This document shows, in pieces, positions 33,483 to 42,573 of a DNA stretch of 64,000 bases. Every line of letters begins with the position of its first letter. Positions within the stretch are counted from its first letter, which is position 1. The notes beneath the pieces are model-generated. The model was not told where the DNA came from, ran no database searches, and worked only from the letters and a program-made list of their open reading frames with translations. Made by a program: the position numbers and the translations under genes. This stretch comes from Acidobacteriota bacterium (GTDB lineage Bacteria > Acidobacteriota > Blastocatellia > Pyrinomonadales > Pyrinomonadaceae), in assembly GCA_016718135.1 (NCBI GenBank), contig JADKEF010000002.1, forward strand, positions 11,201-75,200, written 5' to 3'.

Positions 33483-34502
33483 CTAATTTCCAATAAATTT
33501 CGCGTACAACGACCTGGCTACAGTAACATCGTCAGTTCCCTTTATGATCGCCCGTCCATCAGCGAAGACGGTGACCTCATTCTCACCCGAAAAAAACCTG
33601 ACCAAATATTCGTTCTGCTTAACCTCGGAAACCGACCGCAGTCTTGTCGCTAATTGTTCGAGATCGAGCTCAGTCGGTCGTGGCGGTGCGATCTGAACTG
33701 CGTTGCGGCCGCATAGGACGGCGGAGAATTCGCCCATTTCAGCATCTAGGAACTCAAATTGTCTAAGGCCGCAGCATTTACAGTCAGTATTCGGCGGGCC
33801 GAGCTTTATTCGCTGCCGGTCGTTTGCCCACACATCGAACTGCATCAGCGACCCGTGCAGCGAATCGATGTCACCGACCAGCAGTTTCAAAGCCTCGGCC
33901 ACCTGCGTCGCCGAGACGGTCGCAATTATCGGCATTATCACGCCCGACGTATCACATGTCGGCGACGAACCGGCATCCGGCATTTCGTCAAAAATGCACC
34001 GCAAACACGGCGTCACGCCCGGGCGTATCGTCATCGTCGTTCCATAGCTTGACACCGCCGCTCCGTAGATCCATGTCACGCCATTTTTTACGCACGCGTC
34101 ATTGACCAGATATCGGACCTGAAAATTATCGGTGCCGTCGATGACGAGATCGCAGTCGCGAATAAGCGATTCGATATTCGAATTATTGACGTCCGCAACG
34201 ATCGCCTCAACGTCGATCTCGGAATTGATCTCAGCTATGCGCGACTTTGCGGCCACGGCCTTCGGCAGCCGCTCCGTAGCGTCCGATTCTTTGAATAATG
34301 TTTGTCGCTGAAGGTTGGTAAATTCGACAAAATCACGGTCAACGATTCGCAATTTCCCGACTCCGGCACGTGCAAGCATTTCAGCGTGCGACGCACCAAG
34401 AGCACCGCAGCCGACAAGTAGGACGCGGGAAGTAAGTAGCCTTTCCTGGCCCTCGCGGCCGATCTCGCGGAACAAAATTTGGCGGGAGTAACGCTCGTTC
34501 AT
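33483..34502 (-). CDS. ThiF/MoeB-type adenylyltransferase
   Basis: 339 residues. E1-like fold: RYSRQILFREIGREGQERLLTSRVLLVGCGALGASHAEMLARAGVGKLRIVDRDFVEFTNLQRQTLF, the DGTDNFQVRYLVND motif and zinc cysteines CLRC and CKCC. About 65 residues after the core form a small C-terminal beta domain (VRFFSGENEVTVFADGRAIIKGT) like that in some MoeB/ThiF proteins. It would adenylate a ubiquitin-like sulfur carrier (MoaD or ThiS); none is encoded nearby, so its partner is not known. Starts directly after the zinc-ribbon gene stop (TAGATG). Confidence 0.9.
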   Translation of the reverse strand: MNERYSRQILFREIGREGQERLLTSRVLLVGCGALGASHAEMLARAGVGKLRIVDRDFVEFTNLQRQTLFKESDATERLPKAVAAKSRIAEINSEIDVEAIVADVNNSNIESLIRDCDLVIDGTDNFQVRYLVNDACVKNGVTWIYGAAVSSYGTTMTIRPGVTPCLRCIFDEMPDAGSSPTCDTSGVIMPIIATVSATQVAEALKLLVGDIDSLHGSLMQFDVWANDRQRIKLGPPNTDCKCCGLRQFEFLDAEMGEFSAVLCGRNAVQIAPPRPTELDLEQLATRLRSVSEVKQNEYLVRFFSGENEVTVFADGRAIIKGTDDVTVARSLYAKFIGN

Positions 34503-35222
34503 CTAGTCAAACAGCTTCTGCACAAAGCCGCGTATTCCCGACGCTTCGTTTTCGCCAAATAAGTTAGAATTTCCAGTTCTCCCGTCCCGCATTGTTTGCA
34601 TCAAATGTAGGTCATTGAGCCTTGAGCGTTCCTGCTCGAGCTCGTTGCGTTCGCGTTGGCGGGCGAGTTCCATGCCGCCTTTTTTGATAAATTCGATGAT
34701 CGCGGGCAGTTCATCGGCATCGAACCACACGCCGTGCTGTTTGCATAGATCGACGATCACCCCCGAGGCTTTGGCAAAATTACTGCGGTTCATCAGTTCG
34801 CCACAATCGGGGCATGGAACGTAGTTTACCTTGGTCAACGGAGTGCCGCGTTGTGTTCGAGAATCGATAAAGCCCAGAACCGCCGACTGCCGCTCACTGT
34901 CAGCACAAACGGTTTCGAATGTTTTGACGCCGATCCACATGCCGTCGCATTTTGTACATGCTCGAAGACGCGTCTCCTCGACACTGATCTCTTCAAGGCC
35001 GCTGCGGCAACGAGGGCAATCACCCGCCGCTGCGTCGAGGCTGATCTCAACGGGTGCGGCGATCGCACCGCAATGCCCGCAGAATTTGCTCCCGACAAAC
35101 ATCAATCCAAGACATTTCGGGCAGCCGACGGTCTTGAGTCGACACTTACAAAACTCACACTGCGTGCGGTCGCTCTCGACTGCCGCACCACAATTTGGAC
35201 AATTCAATGCTTCGACACTCAT
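34503..35222 (-). CDS. Zinc-ribbon protein
   Basis: 239 residues with four or five CxxC knuckles: CPNCG, CEFCKC, CPKC, CGHCG, then CPRC...CTKCDGMW (the zf-TFIIB-like pattern with Trp) near 70-95 and CPDCGE near 140. The last 60 residues are helical and charged. Role unknown; zinc-ribbon proteins of this type may be structural or nucleic acid associated. It sits between aroDE (4 bp gap) and the thiF-like gene (0 bp), so it is cotranscribed with both. Confidence 0.8.
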   Translation of the reverse strand: MSVEALNCPNCGAAVESDRTQCEFCKCRLKTVGCPKCLGLMFVGSKFCGHCGAIAAPVEISLDAAAGDCPRCRSGLEEISVEETRLRACTKCDGMWIGVKTFETVCADSERQSAVLGFIDSRTQRGTPLTKVNYVPCPDCGELMNRSNFAKASGVIVDLCKQHGVWFDADELPAIIEFIKKGGMELARQRERNELEQERSRLNDLHLMQTMRDGRTGNSNLFGENEASGIRGFVQKLFD

Positions 35223-35226
35223 TGGA

Positions 35227-36732
35227 TCACCTGTTCATCTTCGCGAGTAGCGCAGACCGCATCAGTTCGACCGGTGCTTCGCGACCCGTCCATATCTCAA
35301 ACTGCATAGCTCCCTGAGCGATTAACATCTCGATGCCACCAACCGCCGGTACTCCCGCTTTCTTCGCCTCAGCGACGAGCGGCGTATCGGTGGACTTGGT
35401 TACAAGGTCATAGACAAATTTTACACCCATAAGTTCGTCAGCGGAAAACAGAGCTTCCCTCTCCAAAACACCTTTCATCCCGAGCGGCGTGGCATTGACG
35501 ACTATCTCGGTGCCGGTCGGCGGTCGGCGGTTCGCGATCGGCATCTGTTCTAGATTAACCTCCAGATCTTTCGCAAAATCTGCCGCCTTTGCGGGGTCAC
35601 GAACAAACACGCTGACATCCGCACCTTCCTCTTTAAGTGCATATACGACGGCTCTCGCCGCACCGCCTGCTCCGAATACAGCTACACGTGTGCCGCGAAG
35701 ATCTCCAAAACTTGTGTTCAATGGAGTAATAAATCCGTGTGCGTCCGTATTAAAACCGGTGAGTTTCCCATCTTCGATCCTGACCGTATTGACCGCTCCG
35801 ATCCTTTCCGCGACGGGATCGATCGCGTCGAGGTGCTTTAAAATCCCTTGTTTGTGGGGCATTGTGACCGAGAATCCGCCGAACTTTAGCTCGACTTCGC
35901 GGGACTCGCTCTTCACCATCCGCCTCACAAATTCGTCTAGGTCCTTGACATGCAAAGGCACAAAGACCGCATTCACGCTCGCTGCGGCAAAGGCTGGATT
36001 GTGCATGTATGGTGATACAGAAGCTGAAACAGGATCGCCTACAACACCATAGACCTTGGTATTTTTGTCCAGTTTCTTTACGCGATAAACATCACGCATG
36101 TCCTTGCCCGTGATCTGCCCATCCGCTGTCTCTTTGCCCGAGTCGAGTGATGCATAGGTCAGAAATGCCCCATGAGCAAGCCCGAGGATCCGCGTCCACT
36201 TCCCCGCATCGCCCATCGCGATCGGGATGATCTGCTTGCCGGCGTCTTTTGCTTTCTCGATCAGTTTCCAAAGAGCTATTGAGTCGACGATATCGTGGGC
36301 TTTCACTGCCAGCTTTAGAACACCTGCCTTTGACGCGGATAGCCGTTGAAAGATCGCATCAAGATCATCCGGAACTCGTTCGAAGTCATGATGTGAAATT
36401 ACCGTTTCAGCCGTATTCGGAGATGAATCAAGCACCTCTTCCTCAACGTCCGCCGCCCAGAAGCTGTTACCGATCATGCTCCAAAACTCTCGCCTCTCGG
36501 TCAAAGTCGCAGAACCTTGTCCACCCTGCTCCGGCGAACGAAATGTGACGAGCAGCGGCTTCTTAAATTTCAGATCTGCAATTTGAAATTGAAACTTTGT
36601 AAGTTCCTCACCCCGAAGGCAATCAAAGCGCACCTCCACGACATCCGCGAATTCCTCCGCTCGTTTTATATTCTCGATCGTCTTATCCGCCGTCTCAGCA
36701 CAGACAGAGACGCAGATCTTGCCGTTATTCAT
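35227..36732 (-). CDS. Bifunctional 3-dehydroquinate dehydratase/shikimate dehydrogenase
   Basis: About 501 residues from ATG 36732, which overlaps the upstream stop (ATGA). AroD part (1-225): KICVSVCAETADKTIENIKRA, VEVRFDCL, TFRSPEQGG, VISHHDF and the Schiff-base lysine in VLKLAVKAHD. AroE part (230-501): YGVVGDPVSASVSPYMHNPAF, FGGFSVTMPHKQGILKHLD with the catalytic Lys and Asp, TGFNTDAHGF, VFGAGGAARAVVYAL, VNATPLGM. Carries out two consecutive shikimate-pathway steps, a fusion known in plants, Chlamydiae and some bacteria (often named aroDE). KFQFQIADLKF in the AroD part is encoded by a word repeat at 36563-36600. Confidence 0.94.
   Translation of the reverse strand: MNNGKICVSVCAETADKTIENIKRAEEFADVVEVRFDCLRGEELTKFQFQIADLKFKKPLLVTFRSPEQGGQGSATLTERREFWSMIGNSFWAADVEEEVLDSSPNTAETVISHHDFERVPDDLDAIFQRLSASKAGVLKLAVKAHDIVDSIALWKLIEKAKDAGKQIIPIAMGDAGKWTRILGLAHGAFLTYASLDSGKETADGQITGKDMRDVYRVKKLDKNTKVYGVVGDPVSASVSPYMHNPAFAAASVNAVFVPLHVKDLDEFVRRMVKSESREVELKFGGFSVTMPHKQGILKHLDAIDPVAERIGAVNTVRIEDGKLTGFNTDAHGFITPLNTSFGDLRGTRVAVFGAGGAARAVVYALKEEGADVSVFVRDPAKAADFAKDLEVNLEQMPIANRRPPTGTEIVVNATPLGMKGVLEREALFSADELMGVKFVYDLVTKSTDTPLVAEAKKAGVPAVGGIEMLIAQGAMQFEIWTGREAPVELMRSALLAKMNR
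36563..36600. repeat. Word-repeat hairpin inside aroDE
   Basis: AAATTTCAGATCTGCAATTT then GAAATTGAAAC; AATTTCA pairs with TGAAATT. In frame, in a loop of variable length in the AroD domain. A related stretch lies in the uracil-DNA glycosylase gene at 15043-15083. Confidence 0.7.
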
Positions 36733-37484
36733 GTCGTTGTACTCTTCTGATCCATCACAAAACTCACGGCCATGACTAGACCGACGATCACGCAAAATGC
36801 GGTAGCAACCGTGATCGCCGTATTACCGCTTTGCTGGACACCAATACCGGTTGCCGCCCAGGCGATGGCGAGCGGATACAGATAGTTACTTAGTCTGAAT
36901 CGGACGATGACTGCAAAGGCGGCAGCGAGCACCAAGGCAGATATCCCACTGATCTTCCACGCAGTTGCCGTCATTTCCACGCCTGCGTAGATCAGAAAGA
37001 TCATAATATTCACGAGCGCAGCCGCCGTGACCCAGCCAAAATATAAGCCAAAGACGCCTTTGCCAAATATCGCATCGCTCATCATCGCGGCACGCTTAAA
37101 CCGCAGATTCATTAGAAGGAGTACAAGCGCGAGAGCGATGATGATCACGACACAAACGCCGATCTGATACTGATGCCAAAACCACAGCCATGCACAATTT
37201 AAGACGCACGTCGCGATGTATAAGGTTCGAACCGGGCGGAACAGTTCATTTTTAGATGGCAGCAACTGGTAGATGCTAAATCCAAGCAAACCCAGATAGA
37301 TCGCGGCCCAGATCGAGAATGTGAACCCGGCGGGTGTTATGACGGTCGGATACCGATTTGAAACTTCGTCCGTCATCACGCCGTTAAGCTTTCCGGTCGA
37401 GGCGAGGCCGTTAAACGCGATCGTGGCAAGGGTCGCAACCAAAACGAGAGCGGCCCGCATTTTGTCGCTTGAAGTAGCTGTCAT
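36729..37484 (-). CDS. TspO/MBR-related membrane protein
   Basis: About 251 residues from ATG 37484 (MTATSSDKMRAALV). Seven hydrophobic helices with TspO-like features (TPAGFTFSIWAAIYLGLLGFSIYQLLP, NCAWLWFWHQYQIGVCVVIIIALALVLLLMNLRF, YFGWVTAAALVNI). These resemble the tryptophan-rich sensory/TspO fold, but the protein is longer and has seven rather than five helices. Predicted inner-membrane transport or sensing role; ligand unknown. The longer frame upstream adds a charged, unlikely N-terminus and is rejected. A CATAAT lies 6 bases before the ATG. First gene of an operon with aroDE, zinc ribbon and thiF-like genes (ATGA overlap). Confidence 0.75.
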   Translation of the reverse strand: MTATSSDKMRAALVLVATLATIAFNGLASTGKLNGVMTDEVSNRYPTVITPAGFTFSIWAAIYLGLLGFSIYQLLPSKNELFRPVRTLYIATCVLNCAWLWFWHQYQIGVCVVIIIALALVLLLMNLRFKRAAMMSDAIFGKGVFGLYFGWVTAAALVNIMIFLIYAGVEMTATAWKISGISALVLAAAFAVIVRFRLSNYLYPLAIAWAATGIGVQQSGNTAITVATAFCVIVGLVMAVSFVMDQKSTTT

Positions 37485-37734
37485 AGCGTAATTATGGCAT
37501 TTTGACCCGCAATCTTGCGCTGGTAGACTAGTCAAATTCACGATTTCGTATGAAAATAACGGAAAACGTAAAGTTTTGTAAACCGCGACGATCAGTGTTT
37601 TTTTCTTTTCCAACTAAAAACCCAGTGAATGCGTCATAAGTGCGTCGGTGGCACTGAGATTGCTACTAGATATGCGGAACGCACTTTCCCCTCTTTCCCC
37701 GAGGCGTGAATTTAGGAGAGAGGAAGATAAAGCG

Positions 37735-37941
37735 ATGAATACCATAAAGCAAACAATTTTGATCTGTGCCCTTGCCCTCGGCCTTTCGGCTGTTGCCTTT
37801 GGACAAAAGGATGACAAGAAAACTCCGCCAAAGCCGCCACCGCCGGTCATAAAGCCCGGTGACAAGCCGAAGGAAGACAAGCCTAAAAAGCCAGGCTCCG
37901 AAGTCGCAGTTTGGAAACAGGACGAAACGGCAACTGTCTAA
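37735..37941 (+). CDS. Small exported Lys/Pro-rich protein
   Basis: 68 residues from ATG 37735, with GGAAG/AGGAGAG sequences upstream. A signal peptide (MNTIKQTILICALALGLSAVAFGQ) precedes a Lys/Pro/Asp-rich mature part (KDDKKTPPKPPPPVIKPGDKP). No fold expected; function unknown. The terminator at 37963 supports it as a real short transcript. A direct neighbour of the sortilin-like gene but separated by that terminator. Confidence 0.7.
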   Translation: MNTIKQTILICALALGLSAVAFGQKDDKKTPPKPPPPVIKPGDKPKEDKPKKPGSEVAVWKQDETATV

Positions 37942-37962
37942 CTACTTTTTTTCAACATTTGG

Positions 37963-37990
37963 AACAGCTCATTTCGGTGGGCTGTTTTAT
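37963..37990 (+). terminator. Terminator of the small Lys/Pro-rich gene
   Basis: AACAGCTCA (37963-37971) pairs with TGGGCTGTT (37978-37986) including one G-T pair, followed by TTAT. Located 22 bp after the stop. Confidence 0.6.
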
Positions 37991-38038
37991 TTGGTGTACG
38001 CACTGACGAAGCGGTGCGTTTTCTGATAATCTTCCGTC

Positions 38039-38062
38039 TATAATTTCAGGAGATAATCTATG
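38039..38062 (+). promoter_or_regulatory. -10 and ribosome-binding site of the sortilin-like gene
   Basis: TATAAT at 38039-38044 and AGGAG at 38048-38052, 7 bases before the ATG at 38060. The leader would be only about 10 nt. No good -35. Confidence 0.5.
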
Positions 38063-41000
38063 CCAAATCGGGTCGCAATCGTCGGTCGGGACTTAGTTCT
38101 CGCAGTATTTTTCGCGCTGTTGCTCCTTCCAACATTCGCCGCTGCACAGCCGGTTGATGCATCGCTATATCAGAGCATGAAATGGCGAATGATCGGCCCG
38201 TTTCGTGCGGGGCGAACCGTCGGCGCCGTCGGTATCGCGTCACAGCCGAATGTCTTCTACATCGGCGTCAATAACGGCGGTGTTTGGAAAACGACGACGC
38301 CGGACGGACGTGGAAACCGATATTCGACGATCAGCCAACCGGCTCGATCGGAGACATCGCCATTGCCCCTTCAAACCCTAACGTCATCTACGTCGGTTGC
38401 GGCGAAGGCCTGCAGCGGCCGGATCTGGCGACGGGTGATGGAATGTACCGTTCGAGCGATGGCGGCAAGACATGGACGCATCTCGGGCTTCGCGACGGCC
38501 AGCAGATCGCCTCGATCGCGGTCGATCCGAAGGATGAAAACCGGTTGCTTGTCGCTGTGCTTGGCCATCCTTACGGCCCAAACACTGAACGCGGCATCTA
38601 TCGCTCGACCAACGGCGGCCAGACTTTCGACCGTGTGCTCTACAAAGACGAAAATACCGGAGCGATGCAGGTCGAGTTCGACCCGACGAATTCGAATATC
38701 ATATACGCCGACCTCTGGGCCGGTCGCCAAGGCCCGTGGGAAAACGGGGCGTGGCAGGGCAAGGAAAGCGGCCTTTTCAAATCTACCGACGGCGGAAATA
38801 CTTGGAACAAGCTGACGAAAGGTCTGCCGACAATCGAGCAGGGCCTGGGAAGAATCGGTTTTACGATATCGCGTTCGAAGCCGAGTAAGCTGTACGCAAC
38901 TGTCGACGCACAGGCCGCAGTTGCCGGAATTTACACCTCGGACGACGCCGGTGAGAGCTGGACAAAATTGAGCGGTGACCCCCGTTTGTGGGGACGCGGC
39001 AGTGATTTTGCGGAGTTGCGTGTTCACCCAAAAGACCCGAATACGGTATTTGTGGCGAACGTCGCCTCGTTCAAATCCACCGACGGCGGTAAGACTTGGG
39101 CCGGGTTCAAAGGTGCTCCCGGTGGCGACGACTATCATCGGATATGGATAAATCCTGAGCATCCCGACGTGATGCTCTTTGCGACGGATCAGGGAGCGAC
39201 GATCACGGTAAACGGCGGCGAAAGCTGGTCGAGCTGGTACAACCAGCCGACTGCTCAGTTCTATCACGTAATCGCCGACAACTCATTTCCATATCGCGTC
39301 TGCGGCGGACAGCAGGAAAGCGGCTCGGCGTGCGTCAATTCGCGAGGCCGAACCGGGGCGATCGCCGCGTGGGATTGGGAAACCGTCGGCGTTGAGGAAT
39401 ACGGCTACGTCGCACCCGACCCGCTCGATCCGGATATTGTTTATGGTGGCAAGGTGACTAGATTTGATCGCCGAACCCGACACGTTCAGAACATCGCACC
39501 TGAGGCCGTTCGCACCGGCAAATACCGATTTCTCAGAACCGCTCCGGTGATCTTTTCTCCGGTCGACAATAAGAGTCTTTTTTACGCCGGAAATGTGATC
39601 TTCAAGACAATGACCGGCGGCCAGAGCTGGGAAGTTATCAGCCCCGACCTTTCGCGTGAGAAATGGGATGTGCCCGATAACGTCGGCATTTACAAGACAA
39701 AAGACATGGAAACGATGCCGCGTCGCGGTGTTGTTTACACGGTCGCTCCGTCCTACAAAGACATCAATACGATCTGGGCCGGGACCGATGATGGTCTGAT
39801 CCACATCACAAAAGATGGCGGCAAGAATTGGTCGAACGTCACGCCGCCCGAGTTGAACTCGTGGGCAAAGGTCTCGCTCATCGATGCCGGACGCTTCGAC
39901 GCGAATACTGCGTACGCGGCGATAAACACCTTCCGTCTCGACGACCTCCGGCCGCATATTTTCCGCACACATGACGGCGGTAAGTCGTGGAAAGAGATCG
40001 TCAAAGGCATCCCGAACGGCGGGATTGTTAATGCCGTTCGCGAAGATCCTGTCCGAAAAGGCCTGATATATTGTGGCACTGAGCAAGCAGTTTATTTCTC
40101 GCTCGACGATGGCGAGAATTGGCAGCCGCTCAGGCTCAACATGCCCGCGACCTCGATCCGCGATCTGGTCGTCAAAGATGACGACATCGTCGTTGGCACC
40201 CACGGCCGTTCGTTCTGGATACTCGACGACATTACGCCGCTCAGACAAATTGGTGCTCAAACAAAGGCTGCCGACGCGTTTCTTTTTGACCCACAGCGGG
40301 CGACGCGTATCAAAAGGAGCCTCCACACCGACACCCCAATTCCGCCCGAGGAACCTGCAGGGCAGAATCCGCCGGACGGCGCGATCATTAATTATTATCT
40401 GAAAGCCCCGGCCAGATCGCCGATCGTGCTCGAGATCACGGATGCCGCCGGCAAACTCGTCCGCCGGTTCGCGAGCGATGACAAACCGCTCGCCGCCGAC
40501 CCGAATCGCATCAATCCCCCGCCGTATTGGATCCGCCCGTTTCAGCCGCTAAAGAACGAGGCCGGAATGCAGCGTTTCACGTGGGATCTGCTATATCCCG
40601 AGCCACCGGCCGACAATTACGACTTGCCGATCTCGGCTATCTACAAAGACACGCCGTGGACGCCGCAAGGTTTGGCCGTGTTGCCGGGAACGTACACGTT
40701 GAAGTTAACGGTTGACTCCAAGATCTTTATACAAAAACTAAACGTTCGGATCGATCCGCGGATCACGACCTCGGCGTCTGGATTAAAGCAGCAATTCGAT
40801 CTATCGTTACAGGCTTACGAAGGCATAAGAGTTACCCGCGAAATGACGGCCGCGGTAAGAAAACGGATCGCCGAGCTCGAAAGATCGCAACCGACAAACG
40901 CCTCGATCGCCAAGCTCAAACAGATCCTCGACGGCTCCGCTCGACCCGGGACACCTGTTGCCGTCGCGGACATGCCGCTCAGCCGCCTGGCGGGAGCGTT

Positions 41001-41130
41001 TACTCAGTTACTTGATCTGCTGCAGGATGCCGATGTCGCCCCGAGCACACAGGCCGTCGCCGCCGCTCGTGACCTGCAGACCGCACTCGCAAAAGCTCAG
41101 GCTGGCTGGAAGGAATTAAGTTCACAATAA
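38060..41130 (+). CDS. Exported sortilin/VPS10-type beta-propeller protein (BNR repeats), one frameshift
   Basis: Signal peptide about 1-29 (FFALLLLPTFAAAQ). Frame 1 runs through MIGPFRAGRTVGAVGIASQPNVFYIGVNNGGVWKTT. One base is missing near 38297, and the next frame continues DAGRTWKPIFDDQPTGSIGDIAIAPSNP to 41130; I join them (about 1,023 codons). Asp-box repeats S-x-D-x-G-x-T-W recur: SSDGGKTW, STNGGQTF, STDGGNTW, SDDAGESW, STDGGKTW, TVNGGESW, TKDGGKNW, THDGGKSW, SLDDGENW, enough for a 7-10-bladed propeller. The last 300 residues are a beta-sandwich (IVLEITDAAGKLVRRF, GTYTLKLTVDSK) and a helical tail. Members are annotated as glycosyl hydrolases, but no catalytic sialidase residues are evident, so a binding or scaffold role is as likely. 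Followed by the dipeptidase after 12 bp, probably one operon. Confidence 0.87.
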
Positions 41131-41142
41131 ACTTTGGAGAAT

Positions 41143-42453
41143 ATGATGACTCGATTATTTACCGCCCTTGTATTGGCATCGCTCACGTTAGGTCCGACGA
41201 CTCTGCTCGCGCAAGCTTCATCGGACGAAGCCGCTCTTATAGCGAAGGCTCGCAAGATACACGAAAAGGTTATTACGCTGGACACGCACAACGACATTAA
41301 CGTCGCGAATTTCACCGAAAAGGTAAATTACACCCAGGACCTGCCAAATCAGGTCAACATCCCAAAGATGCGCAAGGGTGGACTCGACGTTTCGTGGCTG
41401 ATCGTTTACACGGGCCAGGGCGAACTCAACGATGCCGCCTACGACCGTGCCTACAAGAGTGCGATCGACAAGTTTGACGCGATCCATCGCCTCACCAAAC
41501 AGCTCGCACCGAATGATATCGAACTCGCCCTCACCAGCCAGGATGTTCGCCGGATCGCAAAGGCCGGTAAGCTCGTCGCGATGATTGGCGTCGAGAATGC
41601 CTACCCGCTCGGCACCGACATCAGCCGCGTCAAGGAATTTGCCGACCGCGGAGCACGTTATATGTCGCTTGCACACAACGGGCACAGCCAGCTTGCCGAT
41701 TCGAACACCGGCGAAGCTGATGGGAAATGGATGCACAACGGCCTTAGCGAACTCGGCAAACAGGCCATCGCAGAGATGAACAAATGGGGCATCATGGTCG
41801 ATCTCTCGCACCCGTCGAAGCAGGCAAATCTACAGGCTATTCGACTCAGCAAAGCTCCAGTCATTGCTTCACATTCCGGTGCCCGTGCACTCTGCGATCA
41901 CAGCCGCAATCTTGATGACGAACAGCTTGCAGCGATCAAAAAGAATCGCGGTGTTGTCCAAGCGGTCGCATTTCGCAGCTATGTCAGCAAAGAGAAAAGT
42001 GCTCTCCGTGCAGCCAAAACCACTGAGATAAATGCCGAACTCGCAAAGGCCGAGAATTTTACTATCCTTCCGCGTGCCGAGATGATGCGTCTGCCCGAAG
42101 CTGAGCGAGCCGAATACGGCTCGAAACTGGCCGCCTTCCGTACCAAGTCAAATCCGATCGTCCGCGAGCGCCTAAAGGAAGTTGCACCCGACGTTAACGT
42201 CAAAGATTTCGTCAACCACATCGACTATTTGGTGAAAAAGATCGGCATAGACCACGTGGGCATCAGCTCCGATTTCGATGGCGGCGGTGGTGTCGAGGGA
42301 TGGGATAATGCCGCCGAGACGTTCAACGTAACGCTCGAACTGGTTCGCCGCGGTTACACAGAAAAGCAGATCGCAAAGCTATGGAGCGGAAATCTTTTGC
42401 GGGTTCTGGATGATGTTCAGAAAGTGGCAAAGAAGCTACAAAAACAAACGTAA
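41143..42453 (+). CDS. Exported membrane dipeptidase (peptidase M19)
   Basis: About 436 residues from ATG 41143 or 41146, with GGAG just upstream. Signal peptide ends LLAQA. M19 landmarks: the metal motif DTHNDIN near residue 47, MIGVENAYPLG, MSLAHNGHSQLADS, GIMVDLSHPSKQ, VIASHSGARALCDHSRNLDDEQL, and VGISSDFDGGGG. These are the renal dipeptidase zinc ligands and substrate loops. Acts on dipeptides in the periplasm. An insertion at about 290-350 with KSALRAAKTTEINAELAK is longer than in short family members. Terminator follows. Confidence 0.95.
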   Translation: MMTRLFTALVLASLTLGPTTLLAQASSDEAALIAKARKIHEKVITLDTHNDINVANFTEKVNYTQDLPNQVNIPKMRKGGLDVSWLIVYTGQGELNDAAYDRAYKSAIDKFDAIHRLTKQLAPNDIELALTSQDVRRIAKAGKLVAMIGVENAYPLGTDISRVKEFADRGARYMSLAHNGHSQLADSNTGEADGKWMHNGLSELGKQAIAEMNKWGIMVDLSHPSKQANLQAIRLSKAPVIASHSGARALCDHSRNLDDEQLAAIKKNRGVVQAVAFRSYVSKEKSALRAAKTTEINAELAKAENFTILPRAEMMRLPEAERAEYGSKLAAFRTKSNPIVRERLKEVAPDVNVKDFVNHIDYLVKKIGIDHVGISSDFDGGGGVEGWDNAAETFNVTLELVRRGYTEKQIAKLWSGNLLRVLDDVQKVAKKLQKQT

Positions 42454-42514
42454 ACCTCGATTCCTGTAACGTGACCCCTTATAAGACGAGCCAAGAATAG
42501 CCAGAAAGGTCAGG

Positions 42515-42557
42515 CAAAGCAAAAAGGACGGTCCGCGAGGACCGTCCTTTTGCTTTG
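42515..42557. terminator. Bidirectional terminator between dipeptidase and giant gene
   Basis: AAAGCAAAAAGGACGGTCC pairs with GGACCGTCCTTTTGCTTT around GCGA (one A bulge). A/T runs on both sides fit termination of both convergent genes. Confidence 0.9.
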
Positions 42558-42573
42558 ATACGAGGAACCCGGC

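Noticed and set aside
39283..40326. Long open frame opposite the propeller gene
   Set aside because: Antisense shadow of Asp-box repeats with no domain features.
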